This document shows, one piece after another, positions 9,376-33,000 of a stretch of 64,000 nt of DNA. The first letter of the stretch is position 1. Every line of letters begins with the position of its first letter. Source of the DNA: Mesostigma viride (taxonomy: Eukaryota; Streptophyta; Mesostigmatophyceae; Mesostigmatales; Mesostigmataceae); NCBI GenBank assembly GCA_009746045.1, contig RPFO01001598.1:749727-813726 (forward strand), written 5' to 3'. Below the pieces are notes generated by a model that was not told the origin of the DNA, searched no databases, and saw nothing but the letters and a program-made list of their open reading frames with translations. Made by a program: the position numbers and the translations under genes.

Positions 9376-12230
9376 TAGACACGTGACTGCGTCAAGGAGG
9401 GAGACAGATGGTAACAGACAAAAAAGTTTCTAGAAAAAAACAAAACTAAGAAGGAAAAAGAGAACACACACAATTAATCGATCGTGTAAGACAAATCCAT
9501 CGTAGCATGTGCATACATTGGCCGGCCTGGCGGCCGCATCGTTTGCGCAAAAAGAGGAAGTTTTGCTGCAAGGCAATAAAGTATGATACAAATTTATAAT
9601 TATTAAATAGCAAATGTGCTGGCCCACCATGCATGCACGTCACGACATGCCATGCTCAAATGTTGCGTACGTGCAGTTTTCAATAAACCCTTAAACAGGG
9701 AAGTGGAGTTCTCTAATGAATGGCCAGCTTGTACGAAGCAGGCATATGCAAAATGGCTGCTACACAAGCTTCACCAAGCGATGCCCAGGCACTGAGCAAC
9801 TGACATGGGACGGAACTCTGCATGAGAGAGCTCAGACCTGGTAACCTGGCTGATAGCAGTGTTTAGGACACTGTGCACTGGCGCGCAACTAGGCTGAACC
9901 TTGCCAAGTGCTATGCCTATGCCAATTCACTGACAAGACGGCGCCATCACTGGGTACAGGGTCCACCGCGTGGCCATTGGCCGCTGCTACCTCCTATGAG
10001 CGCGGCAAGCAGAGATGCTGGTAAGGAACATATGCCACATGCTTGTACCCAGTGCAGCATTCTGATTCTGTCCGCATGAGAGGCAGAGCAGCAGCCAGCC
10101 CTTCGCTGCTGACGTCATTCAGACATTGCTGGACGACGGCACATGCCCACTTGAACAGCGCGTGAACTTGGCCTCGTGTTGCGTAGAATGTGAGTTTGAA
10201 CGAGCAGACTACACACGCGCTTGGGCAGTGTCTTACGTAGGAGACGTTTGGGCCGCGGCAGCTTTGCCAGTCCCGGCCGCTTTGCTATAAGCCAAGGCTG
10301 CCTTCCAAGGCAAGTCATATCTCTCCCCTCCCCTTCTATGATTCAGAGCACTTCTCATGCAACTAATTCCGTGTGCCTCCGTCTTCAGCACTTTTCCTGC
10401 GCTTTGCCTCAGGGCCCTGCGGCCTGCATCAGCACAGCTTGGAGCGTGGGTGGAACAGACATGACGAGGGCAGGGGTTTGAAGGAAAATCAGTAAGCTTC
10501 GGTCTTTAACAGGAGAGGTCTTCAGAGTGGTTCCAAATCACGAATCCACAACACAAGATCTTTGGCAAAAAAAGGTACGGTTGCCCAAAGCCACAAATGA
10601 TGAGAACACAAATGGTGACGAGCTCAGAAAGAGCCTTCCGTCCCCTCCCTCCTCCCTTTTTCCAAGCCCCACCTCCCAGCGCCTTGCATGTGAAGGCACT
10701 GCCTTGACGGTTGCTCCATAAACTACCGGAGAGCCTGGATACACACGCATGGCCATTTGAACATTTTGACGGCGATGGGTCCACAACTGAAACGAAAATG
10801 TGCGAAGGGTCCCTTGGCTGCTGGGCAGCGCGCTAGAGCAAGTACTGAAACGGAATGGTGGAAACGGGAAAGGCACTGCAAGGTAGATGGTGGTGCCGGC
10901 ACTAGAGAAACTACTTGTCTACAGGGATAAACAAAGCAATCTACACAGACACGCCCCCATGCCCCTACGCCCCCATGCCCCCACGATCGCCCGCCCTCCC
11001 GCCCGCCCACCCGCCCGCCTGCCCGCCCGCACCCACTCACGCACACCCACCCACGCACCCACGCACCCAAACGCACACGCAAAGACACACTCACAGAGAC
11101 ATGCAACGACAACTAACGCGCACATCGGGGGTTCACCGCCACAAAGCCTAGGACCGTAGGATGATATCATAGAGCCACATCAGCCCCACCATGCAGATGG
11201 ACCAGGACGACCAGTCAGTGGACCCGAAACAGACATAAGTTCTAGGTTAGTACAAGTGCTACACACCAAAACAAGGCAAGAAAACTGAAGTTTCGTAGGA
11301 CCAAGGGTTGGTGGGGTGATTCCCCAAGGAGGCGCCCTTGTGAAGCCTCGTCGTGAGCTGCTGTGCGCCCCGGTGCTTAGGAGAAACGGCATGGCAAAAG
11401 CCATACACATGTGGAAAGGAAACCAAGGTGCGATGGCGAAATCCTGCACGCACAATTAGCAGCCACACGAGCAGCCCACTATTCGCCCCTGAGTCTCACA
11501 TTGGCCTACTCGCCCCTCCCGGCTCCTGCCCCCTTGATTCAATGACAAATAATAACAATGATTATTATTATATTAATAATAATCATAATAATAATGGTAG
11601 TAACAATAATGATAATGACCCACGTGGTGGACGTGTCCATGGCGCTGTGTGGCGGCGCCAGCATCGCGTCCTTTGCGCCACCAGCCTTCTTGAGTGCGCG
11701 CTTCTCCTCCTTGTCCCTCCCTGTGGAGGGCGGCTTGAGCACCCTGGGGATGGGATTCGATCCGATGGGTCACCGACAGAAGGGCGATACAAGGGCAGCG
11801 ATTGGGGTAGTGCACATAAGCGGTTGGGTGAGTACCTACCAGCGATTCGGCGCGTGCCTATAACCGATTGGGCGAGTGCCTATAAGCGATTGCGTGAGTG
11901 CCTATAAGCCAGTTTAACGGTGAATGTGACGGAGCCACACATGCGACATGATGAAGACGTTTGCAGCTGCTTTGCCCTCATCTGATTCAAGCCATAGACA
12001 TTGCAAGAGTTGGTGATGATAGACAAAAGGAAAAGTTCGGTGATCACAGACAAAGGAAAACCTTGGTACGCAAAAGCAACTACCGATAGAAGACATGCCT
12101 CGTCGATAGCTGGATCCAACCTGTATCACTCGTGGGCCAGCACTCTCGCTATCCTGATCCTCCCAAGGCTCCAACACAACATGCGGTGACGGTGGATCAG
12201 GCGGCACACAGTTCACCTAGCTGCACGCGG
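9376..12230. other. Gene-poor spacer with short repeats
   Basis: No gene is supported. The right copy of the 17-bp duplication is at 9393-9409. A C-rich microsatellite-like stretch (CCCGCC, CACGCACCCA) lies at 10975-11100, and an imperfect AAT/ATT microsatellite at 11545-11620. A 22-bp minisatellite (GTGCCTATAAGCGATTGGGC plus two bases) lies at 11812-11910 in about four to five copies. The last part may contain 3' UTR of the cyclin H gene. Confidence 0.5.
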
Positions 12231-22504
<10,274 letters not shown>

Positions 22505-24059
22505 GCGGTGCGGATACATAACCAGAGTCACAAGCGATTCCGTCGCAAAGAATTTGACCCCAAACGACTCAAAGTCCATGGTGGCATAAACTGACTTACC
22601 AAGGAATGCGCCGTGAACATCCATCTGTGGCGCTGCGTGGATGTCGGGAAATACGACATCGATCACAGCGTTAAATGTACAATTTTCTTATCGCTGTCTT
22701 GTGGACAAATCCTGTCCGAATTGGTCTGATCGGCGTCTTCTACAGCGCCTGTTAATGATCATCTTAGCATGGAGCACGTCGGAAACGTCGGAGGATCACT
22801 TTCTGTGGCAAAATGATCGAGGTTGAACGACATGCACGGCCTATGCTCAGTGAGTTATGTCGGCCATAACTAAGCAATAACACGTAATACGATGTTTTAA
22901 TACAGCCTCTTCACTGTTGCCCTGTTCTACAGCCTCATTAGCTTGGTTTCTAGTCGACGTGCTACCTATGACAGCAACTCAGCAAGTCTTAATCTTACCT
23001 GGTGTTACAGGAGGTAAAATGTGACCTTATGCTGGGTCGTACAGGAAAAATTCACAGTTCAAGCTGATTCTGCCATCTGTAGATTTTGTCCCGCTCACAC
23101 GTCACAATCCAGGGAAAAAATATATGTAATTCTTGCACAGCATCTAAGGTATCGTACGGAGATCTTTAAACACAGTAAGTAGAAGCACTTTATGATTGAT
23201 ATTTTAGATCTTCGTATCTTGAGCAGTACTTTCTGCCGATATTTTTGAAGTAACTGATCAAGTATGGATAAACCGGCGTCACTCGTGCTCTTTACGCGTT
23301 GCTGACTGCGCGCTGACAGGAACGGACAGGTGACGGCTAGCCCCGTGGCGCGCAGCAATGGAACCAACCGAAAGGTTGCCGAGACCAACACCAGACACTG
23401 CCGCGCAGTGCGTGCATTCACGCAGCGGCCAATTCGAGTTTCGACCAGGGGCCATTCCATAATCCGAAAGTCAGATGGCCAACTGGGCGGGCATGGCGGG
23501 CTGATAGGGGCAGCTGCGCGCGCAGTGGGCCCTCATTATTTTCTTTCATGGCATCGACACTCTGCCATCGCTGTCATTTGGCCCAGGCTTGTGGACCCGA
23601 CGAACAGGTTACTCGTAAAGCCCTCGGTGCATGCCCATTACCCACTCGATTGAACGTAGCCGCCAGCCATAGCCTTGGAACAACTCGTGCCAATTCTAGG
23701 GTAGGATGCACTGCTCGTGCAAAATTTGCGTCGGGTTTTCTCTCCGGGGGCCATGGTTTGGAGAATGGGTTGTGGCTGCTGGGCGCTACCCCGTGTAGAG
23801 AATGCGGCGTGGGGGGCTTGGCTGGGCCAGGAGTGGTACGGCTTTTGCTAGCGTCATCATGCAATTATGTGGGGCACCGGTTTATATCGCCCTCACGTGT
23901 CTTGTTTAACTGATGATATTCTTTGTTTGCGAGATCTAATCAATTCGTATGGCTAGGTATATTTATCCTTGAAACTGTGCTTCCCTACAATTGCGTCTGC
24001 GGCCACGATCTGCTTTCCAATTTTCGCGATTCCCATAATCTGGGTCTTTTGGATGGCAG
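22505..24059. promoter_or_regulatory. Spacer between divergent cyclin H and MRL1 genes
   Basis: The two genes face away from each other, so this 1.55-kb stretch should hold both promoters and 5' UTRs and probably the first exon of MRL1. No TATA box, repeat or other specific element was recognised. An upstream ORF reading continues in frame above the chosen cyclin H start (to 22666), so a longer N-terminus cannot be excluded. Confidence 0.4.
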
Positions 24060-27000
24060 GGAGTACAGCCTGGTCCGACAAAGCCTGCCTTTGCTTCAAG
24101 AAGGCAACGTGGAGCCGGCGAAATTAGAAGACCCCCCCCAGCCAGCGCCGTCGCTTCGTCATCACTCCATCTCAATGGCGAGAAAGACGACGACGGTTCG
24201 TCATTGATAGAAGAGGCACCGCCTAGCAATGCCTCGAAATCAAATGCGAACATCGCGTCATCAACCGAGTTCACCTGGAAGGGTTGTTCCGTGGACCTGG
24301 AGGGCTACATGTCCGTCTACAATTCTCTGCTTCAAAGCAATAGGTAAATTCCTCGGGATTTCTGTGGAGCCCAGCACTACCACTCGGACTCGTAATGGCT
24401 TCCTCTGCCCATATCAAATGGGGCCTTTCTCCGTGAATTGTCGCACCCCCCCTGATGTGCAGGATGCATATCGTTTGCTCTCTGCCTGGCCCTGCCAGGG
24501 GAGACCCCAGGGGATCCGTTTTGTTGCAACCGTGGATACAGAAATATCCGACAGAGTGCGGGATTTGGGGGGCTTGTGAGGGGTGTCAAGGAGATGCCAC
24601 ACATAACGTGTGGGATAGCAGGCAGTAGGTGACATCTGCTTGTCTTGCGGGAGGTGCCTGGATGAATGCACCTCCCATGCAGTAACCTTTGGTGCCAGGG
24701 AATGCTGCGTTCCGCCCCGAGGAATGCCGTTATCATAGGCCATCGTACGTCACCCTGTGGGGCCATGGAACCGCATGGGACGTCAGTGGCAGCGCCCATG
24801 TGAGCACTCTCCTCAGTACTCTGTCTCTTCATCTGACATGCTTGGATCATCGCGATATTTGGAACAGGCACGCCCAAGAGTTCCCATGTTCAGGGCTACC
24901 TGATTCCTTTACACGGTCACCCGCACCGCAATGACCTTCATCCCCCTAAGGAGAAGGAGACAAACATAGTTACAGGTCCCCAGTTCGATTCCGGCCTGGA
25001 TTCATTTGCAGATCGCGTTTTCCGCGGACCGGCACTGAACACAAATGGTTTTCACCTTTGCGGCGTGCCAAATCAGAATAGTTACAGGAGACATACTAAT
25101 ACCTCATCATCACCCGTCGTAGGGCCCTGAAATCTCTCACATAACTACTCGCAAGCGTACGCCCCCACAAGCCAAAGGTTATGTAAAAAAACTTTTAACA
25201 GAAAGGTTGCCCTCACAAAGCCAGCGCAAGTATAATGGTCACTATCATGGTCACTGTAATGGTCGCCATCAGAAAAGGGCTTGCCCGTGCAAAGCCTGCT
25301 GCACAGCGATACGATGGCAAAGGCATAAGACCGGGCATGCGCGCATATGCTGCATGATACTCACTGTCTGTATGTGGGACCCCCCCCCCACACACACACA
25401 CTTGCCCCTCTCCCCAAACAGGTTGGAGGAATGTGTGCAACTCCTCGAGTGCATTTATGCTGGCAGTGGCATCCAGCACCTACGAAAGGTATGCAGCGCT
25501 TCCCGTCTGTGATTCGGATTTACCAGCGCTGGGAATCATAGACTGCCAGGCTGGCCAGGTGGGGTGGTCTCTACCTGTCAAACCGATGGTGGAGGCGTGA
25601 TGGTGGATCTCCCTGTCTGGGCTTTTGACGGAACCCGCGGTATGAACTCATTCCAGTGGGGACGGAGGACAGTTGAAGCAGTGCACAGACATGTCTACTC
25701 CATTTCTTCATATTGGATGACAAGGCATGCTGTCGGTGATGTCTGATGAGATGCTGATAAAATGGGTGATGTCCATGTCTTTGTTTCTTTTTCCTTTCTC
25801 ATTTTGGGGTGGGGGGGCGGGGGAATAGCAAGCAGACTTGTGCTTGTGATGCTGGCAGGTGCATTCCCACCATGTGTCGAGTGCCCCATCATGCTCTGTT
25901 TCATGTAGCCGAACTGGAGCTGCCCGCAGCTGCGGCCGGTGGGCTGTGCCTGAGCATCGGCAACTTCACGGCGCCTTTTCTTAAATTTTCATGGGCCACC
26001 TGGTTGTGGGGTTTTGCCATCATCGCATCTATCTTGCCACACGTTGCTGCACATCTTGGCATTGCCTTCCATCCCCCCACACACCCAATTATCGCAGACA
26101 TCCCCGCCCCCCGCCCCCTCACAAACATCCACAGACTCATGCACACAGGCACAACACACGTAGGTACAGGCACAGGCACACCAGGCATGGTGCCCGAAAT
26201 ACCCTGTCCACGCATTGGTGTATAAATCCATTTTTTACCAAGGCTGTGTACATCGCCTCCTGTCACCTGCTCGCCTACTTGCTTGCCTCTTTGTTTGCTC
26301 GTTTGCTTCTTTGTTTCTTCTGCGGCCGCCAGCTGGTGCACCGCGACTTCCTGCGTGCGTGCCAGCGCAGCAAGGACGTGCGCTCGGCGTTCCGCTTTGT
26401 GACGGTGGTGGAGTCGTCGGCGCACATCGGCGCGTTCACGATGCTGGTCGCCGTGTGCGCCGAGGCCAGGGACGTCAACGGTGCGTGGCACATGGGGACC
26501 AATCCCTGCCGCAGCTTGCGGGTCCACGGGAGCTCGTTAGAGAGCCGCCTCCCATTGTGTGCTGGTTGCGAGGCATGTCAGCGGGATGTCGGCGATATAT
26601 CAGCGGGATGTCAGCAGGATGTCAGCGGCGTGTGGGCCCCCGGATGTACTCCTCCTGGGTGTAATGTTCGTACCCGATGGAGTGTGTATGAGATTTGAGA
26701 TGATTTTGTTTTTCAGCTTTTGTCACATCGTTTTCGACATCGCTGTTAACCAGTGGAAGGTGTCTCTTGCGCTCCCTTGCTGTGTGCCTCGCCACCTGCC
26801 CTTTCGGCTCCCCCTGGCCTCCGCAGGCGCCCTCTCTGTGCTGGAGTGGGTGCAGCGCCGTGGGCTGACGCCGGACTGCAAGCTGTACACCGCCGTCATC
26901 TCTGCGTGTGCAAAGGCGGGCAGCCCCAACCGGGCATTCCGGGTAAGCACGCACACGGAGACGCCACCTGTCCTCCTCGTGTCGTCTGCCCTCCTTGATC

Positions 27001-30000
27001 TGCCCTCCTTTGCCAGGAGATGCTTGCCTGGCCTTGGTCAATGCTTGCCTGGCCGCCCTTTTCGTGGCAGTGCTATGTGGCAAGTAATGCCGTCCTCCCG
27101 CGGCCATTTCTCGTTGTCGGTGCGGGCCCCGATGGCTGTCGGGCTGCTCTACTGATGTATTGACTCCAGCGGCGGGGGGTGGGGCGAAGCCACCGCGTGT
27201 CCCGTGGCCTGGCACGGCACCGTAGGGGAGTATAACGCCAGCGTTGGCTAGTTCCACGCATCTCTCATGAGCAGGAGGGTGAGGCCTGTGCAAGCCTGGG
27301 TGCCGCAGGATGGTCTTTGTGCAGAGCTCGCCGCTGCGTGCCATGTTCGGATCGCGCAGGCCTTTGCGGCTGCGTTGGCCATGGCCAAGTCATCATGCCA
27401 CACGGCTGCCACCTTAGGGGTGTATGGGCGCGATCTCCTACTACTTAGGGGTGTATGGGTGCATGTCATCCGTTTGCATTCAGTTTCGCTTCTGGATCTC
27501 GACTGGGCCAGTACCATGTGTTATGCTATCGATTGATTCTACGTGCATGTATGTATGTATCGATTGGATTGGTTGTGAGTTTACCCTCCATGCGCCCCAT
27601 CCCCCCTTCCATCTGCGCCTGCACCCTTGGTTGCTTGCCTGCCTTTCTTTTGCGCGCATTCACCTCCTTGCCCTCATGCTTGCTCGCTGCTATCGGCCCT
27701 TGTTTGCGTGCTCCTGCGTCGCATCTCCCCGCGCGCCTTGTGTGCGCAGGTGTACCAGGAGATGCTTGCGCGCAACGTGGAGCCGACGCTGGTCACCTAC
27801 AGCGCGCTCATTGACGCCTTCTCGCGCGCGCACAAGGTGGACCGCGCCTTCAAGCTGTACAACGAGGCCATCATCAAGGTACGAGCATGAGGCCATTGTC
27901 AAGGTTAAAGGAGGCCCTCACCAAGGGGTCTATGGTGCTTGCCCCATGGCCATCATCATGGTGGCTGTTGTGTGCTGTACAGCAAGGCCATCGTCAAGGT
28001 GAGGGCTATTACTATGTGAAGGTAAGTAAGATAGGTGCTTGCGCCGAGGTTGTCACCAAGGGTGGGTGTACTTGTACACTACCGCACTGAGCGATGAGGC
28101 CACCATCAAGTGAGACATGTAAGTGGGCCATGGCCAAGTTGTGGGCGTGCTTGTACGGTAGTGCACTGTAGAATTAGGCCATTGTCACGTGAGGCAGTTC
28201 TATACACTCAAAGACATTAGGGTGAGGCCATCATCAAGATAAGAGCGCACGGTCACCTTTAAGATAAGGGGCATTGGCCATCATCAAGGTAAGGGGCATT
28301 GGCCATCATCAAGGTAAGGGGCATTGGCCATCATCAAGGTAAGGGGCATTGGCCATCATCAAGGTAAGGGGCATTGGCCATCATCAAGGTAAGGGGCCTT
28401 GGCCGTCATCAAGGTAAGGGGCATTGGCCATCATCAAGGTAAGGGGCATTGGTCATCATCAAGGTAAGGGGCATTGGCCATCATCAAGGGCAGTAGGGTT
28501 CTATGGTTTCTTCAATTTGTTAAAAAAAAAAAAGAAATCCACGGTCTCCTCCCCCCTGCCTTGGCTGCAAGCGTGTATTCTTGGCTTTGTCCAACAAGCA
28601 CCAAGTGTGTGTTTGCACTTGGGGTTGCACACTGCTACTACCTGTAATCCCCCCCCTACCCCAACACCCCCCCCCCACCCCCTATAAAAGACTCAATAAC
28701 ATTATTTTGGAGGCCGTCCCCCCCCCCCTACTTGTCTCCCTGTTCCAGGGCATCAAGCCGGACACGGTGCTGTACAACATTCTGATCACCGCGGCAGTGC
28801 GCGAGGGCCTGGTCGCGCGCGCTCTCAAGATCATGGAGCTGATGCAGGCCGATGGCATCGCGCCCAACGCTGTCACATACGGCGCGCTTGTGCACGGGTG
28901 CAGCCAACCGGGGCCCGAGCAGGTGAGGGCGGGGTAAAAGAAACGTCTAGGTTGGGGGGGGGGGGGGGGGGTCGTCGGCAGGGGGGTGTTGCTCGGTTGG
29001 GTTGCCCAAACCCGTGAGTGGGGGTACAAGAGGCATTCTAGCTTATCAGGCCCACGCAGGTGCGCGCGGGATGAGGGAGAGAGTGTGGGTGAGTAGCTCG
29101 GGGCAGGTGCGCGGGGAATGAAAGAGGAAGTGGCCTTTAGGCCCAAGCGGGTGAGCGGGGGCCATTCCGGCATTTCATCCATCTCCCTGCATGGTTGGGC
29201 TCGCCTCCCATGCCATTTATGCCGCAACTTGTGTCTTTGGTTCCCTTGGAGAGGCAGGGCTCGGCATTGCTGTGAATGACTTGGGTAGCGACGCAGCACC
29301 GCGGGGCATCGACAGGACAGACAGGACCGTCTCGCCTCCTATGTACAGTCTGTACAATACGCAAGTCAGCTGCATGGCTGTTGTCCCTGCTGACGGGGGC
29401 CCGTGTGCGGGGCCTGAACAAAGGAAAGCCAGGGGCCTGTCCTTCCACCCGACGGCAGCTTGCCCTCTGCACGTGCGCCCGCGTCATGGGAGCGTAACTC
29501 CGCATGCGCGCCCGCATCAGTCCCTGGCCATGCCCTCTCATGGTTGACCCCATGTATGCTTGCCCCCTCTCTTGCCTGGTGCTTTCCCGCCGCTGCCCCC
29601 TCCCATCCCCGTGCATTAGCTTCCTGGCCTCTCCTTGCTGCCTCTCATCCTCCTGCTAGCTATCTTCCCCTGGCCTTTTATGTTCCTTCCTGGCTGTCTC
29701 CCCCTGGCCTCCGCCCCTTGCCTACACCACAGGACGTGAATCAGGCACTGGCCCTCTACGAGCGTATGCGGCGCGACGGCATCCAGCCCACCGTGGCGGT
29801 CTACACGGCGGCAGTGGATGCTTGTGCCGTCACGGGGGACTTGGACGCGGCCATGCGCATCTACGGCCACCTCAAGCAGGCGCGCGCGCGGCCCGACGAG
29901 GTAGGCCGTCACACGTCATATGTTGCTGGAGACTTTGTTTGGGGGTCGGGGGCGGGCCGCCCTCTGTCACGCGTTGCCGCAGACCATGCTTGTGTGGGGT

Positions 30001-33000
30001 GGATGGCATGAATGCGGTAGGCAGTCATACACTACTTTACTGCACATATACTGCGCTGGTTGTATCCTTGATACATCACATGTTGTTGAAGATTGATGGT
30101 GTGCGTGTGTGTGCGGGGGGGGGGCGCCTGAAGTAAGGGATAGTCCGTTATACATCACAGGTCGCAAAAATGATTATATTGCATATTAAATATATTATAT
30201 ACTTATATTAGTGTTATTTTGGGGGCAGACCTTCGCCCGAGTCAAAGTTGCGTGAGCACACAGGAGTGAGCCACGATCATTTGGCTTTTTCCTTGAATTA
30301 TAGCAAGGAGACAACCAGCGCAAGCGGGGGAATTCGGAGGGGATGATATGCTCCCCCGGCTGGGTTTCGCGGTGCAGCTTCAAAGCTGGGTACACCTACC
30401 CTGCACCCACCACCCCTGTCCACCTCTACGGCCACCTCCACTTGTGCTCCTTGGCCTTGGCCCCAAGCCCCTTCACTGCGTCCCCCACTCCCAGGTTGGC
30501 TTGGCTCTTTTCTCCGGTCTCATTCCCCTAAGTTCCTCTTTGTCCCTTCCTTTCCCCCCTTCCGTCCCCCCTTCCTTTCCCCCCTTCCTTTCCGCCCTTC
30601 CTTTCCCCCTTCCTTTCCCCCTTCCTTTCCCCCTTCCTTTCCCCCTTCCTTTCCCCCTTCCTTTCCCCCTTCCTTTCCCCCCTTCCTTTTCCCCCTTCCT
30701 TTCCCCCCTTCCTTTCCCCCCTTCCTTTCTTTCCCCCTCCCTTTCCCCCCTCCTTTTTGTCTGCTCCTCTTCTTCACCTCCCTTCTTTCCCCTCCCTCCC
30801 CCCCCCCCCCCCTGCCTTCTTTCCCCTCGCCCCACCGTCGTCCCCTTGCCCCATCCTCGTCCTCGTGCAGACGTTCTTCAGCGCGCTGATCAAGGTTGCG
30901 GGTAGCGCCCACCAGCTGGACGCGGCCGCCTCCCTTCTGGCCACGCTGGAGAGCGAGCACCGCATACGGGCGACGGCGGTCTCGTACGGGGCGCTCATCG
31001 GCGTGTGCGAGAAGGTGAGGGGGGGGGGGGAGCGGGGTTAAGGCAGGACAGAGATGAATGGGACACCAGATAGCGGAACAATCCATGAGAAGGTGTGGTA
31101 GACAACTCCCGGGGCAAAGGTGTCGCGTTTTAGGGGCTCGATCATGTGGGGGGAATGGGCTTGATGTATATTGGCGCGGGTTTTTTGGGGGGGTGAGCTG
31201 GTGACGCCGCCAGGGCTGATCAGCGAGAAGGTGCCATTGGAGGGAGCAGGGAGGGGGCCAGGAGGGTGAGTAGGCCGTGAAGGCGCACCCATCGCTGCAG
31301 ATGTTTGATGTGGCAAAGGAAAAGGCAAGAAATGCCAGGCGGCGAGCCGGTGGGTTGAGTGGAGGGGGCAAGAAAGAGGGAAAGAGGGAAAGAAGTGGCG
31401 GCACTAGGAGGTAATAAACAGACAAAAAAAAGTGTACTATGTCTTATAATTGTATCCTGAAATGATAGTCAGCAGTACAAGGTTGTGCTGATGACGGCCT
31501 GCATGGTCATCATCAATCAGCGGTAGGCCGTTGCTGTGCACCGGTGATGGCATGCCGCCCTCTCTGCTTGCTGAGACAGCCATGTGCCACGGGGACCGAC
31601 CATGTGTGAGCAAGTCCACCTTCCCTCCTGCCTCCCCTCCCGCCAGTGTACGTGTGTGTGTGAGATTGCGTGATCACTCAATCGCGTGCTCCCTCCTGCA
31701 TACCTCTCCTGCCCCCTCCCTGCAGATGGGCGAGACCGAGCGCGCGCTGGAGGCGTTTGAGGCCATGCGCAAGGCCGACGTGCTTCCGAGCGCTTCCATC
31801 TACAACATCCTCATCCACATGCTGGGTACGTCGATCCTGCAACATCGTCATCCACATAGCATAGTAAGACGTGCTGGTTATGTGGTGGGCGTGCTTGTCT
31901 ACAGGACCCCTCATCCACCTAGGTAAACTTAGTTACTCGGGCGGTGGCACCTGCCACCCTGCAACTAGAGGTTAGATAGGTCTAATCCATCCCATTCCAT
32001 TCCCATCTGGTTCAGGCTTTGTGCTCACGTGGCGCAGTCACGTGTTTATTATTATAATTAATCCACATGCCGGGTAGGTGGTGATCGCAGCTGCCTTTGC
32101 ACGGCGTTGGCGTCTGGGGGATGTTGTGCCGGCGAGGGGGAAAGTCACACGGGATGATCCTTTGGCAAACTTTGCCCTTTTGCCTGCCTTTTTGTATATC
32201 TGCGCCGCATTGGTGGTGCACACATACCCAAATCAACTAACGGCACTCCACCCCACCCCGCCCTTCACCAACCGGACCACCTGCCAAGCAGGCAAGGCGA
32301 AGCAGCTGGGCAAGGCAGTGGCCATATTGGACGACATGGTCGCCATCAATGTGGCGCCGACGGACGTTACCTACGGGACATTGCTGGGGGCGTGCGCGCG
32401 GTGAGTGGCCAAATGGGCACGGGGAAAGCGAAGAGATTGGCAGGGGGGGGGGATGAATGTGTAGTTTCCCTTGCACATGCCTCCCTGTGCAGTGTAATGA
32501 AGCACTAAATTGCTTGCTGTGGACTCAAGCATTTTGGCGACCTCCAGCATACAGTTTGAGACACCTACCCACCCCCTCATGGCCCTTCCACCCACTCCAT
32601 CCCCTCTTCAACCTCCCACACACCACCTGCATATTGCCCCCCACCCTCCACCCCTCTGTTGGCCCCCACCAGCGCGGGCAACGTGTCGATGGCGTTCCAG
32701 CTGTATTCGCGCATGCGGGCGGAGGGGATCGCCATCAACCTGGTCATCTGCAACACGCTCATCGGTGAGAAGCGTACCGCACACGCACCAACCATGGGTC
32801 ATGTCAGTGCAGGGCACAGCTTGGAACGGAACGGAACGGAACGGAACGGAACGGAACGGAACGGAACGGAACGGAACGGAACGGAACGGAACGGAACGGA
32901 ACGGAACGGAACGGAACGGAACGGAACGGAACGGAACGGAACGGAACGGAACGGAACGGAACGGAACGGAACGGAACGGAACGGAATGGGATTGTAGACA

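Noticed and set aside
24960-25005. AGTTCGATTCCGGCCTGG resembling a tRNA T-arm
   Set aside because: No acceptor, D or anticodon arm could be folded around it.
26622-27344. 240-residue minus-strand open frame
   Set aside because: Antisense of MRL1 exon 4 and its flanking introns, with no recognisable content.
30520-31425. Minus-strand frame rich in Lys/Gly
   Set aside because: Antisense of the polypyrimidine array and of MRL1 exon 8.
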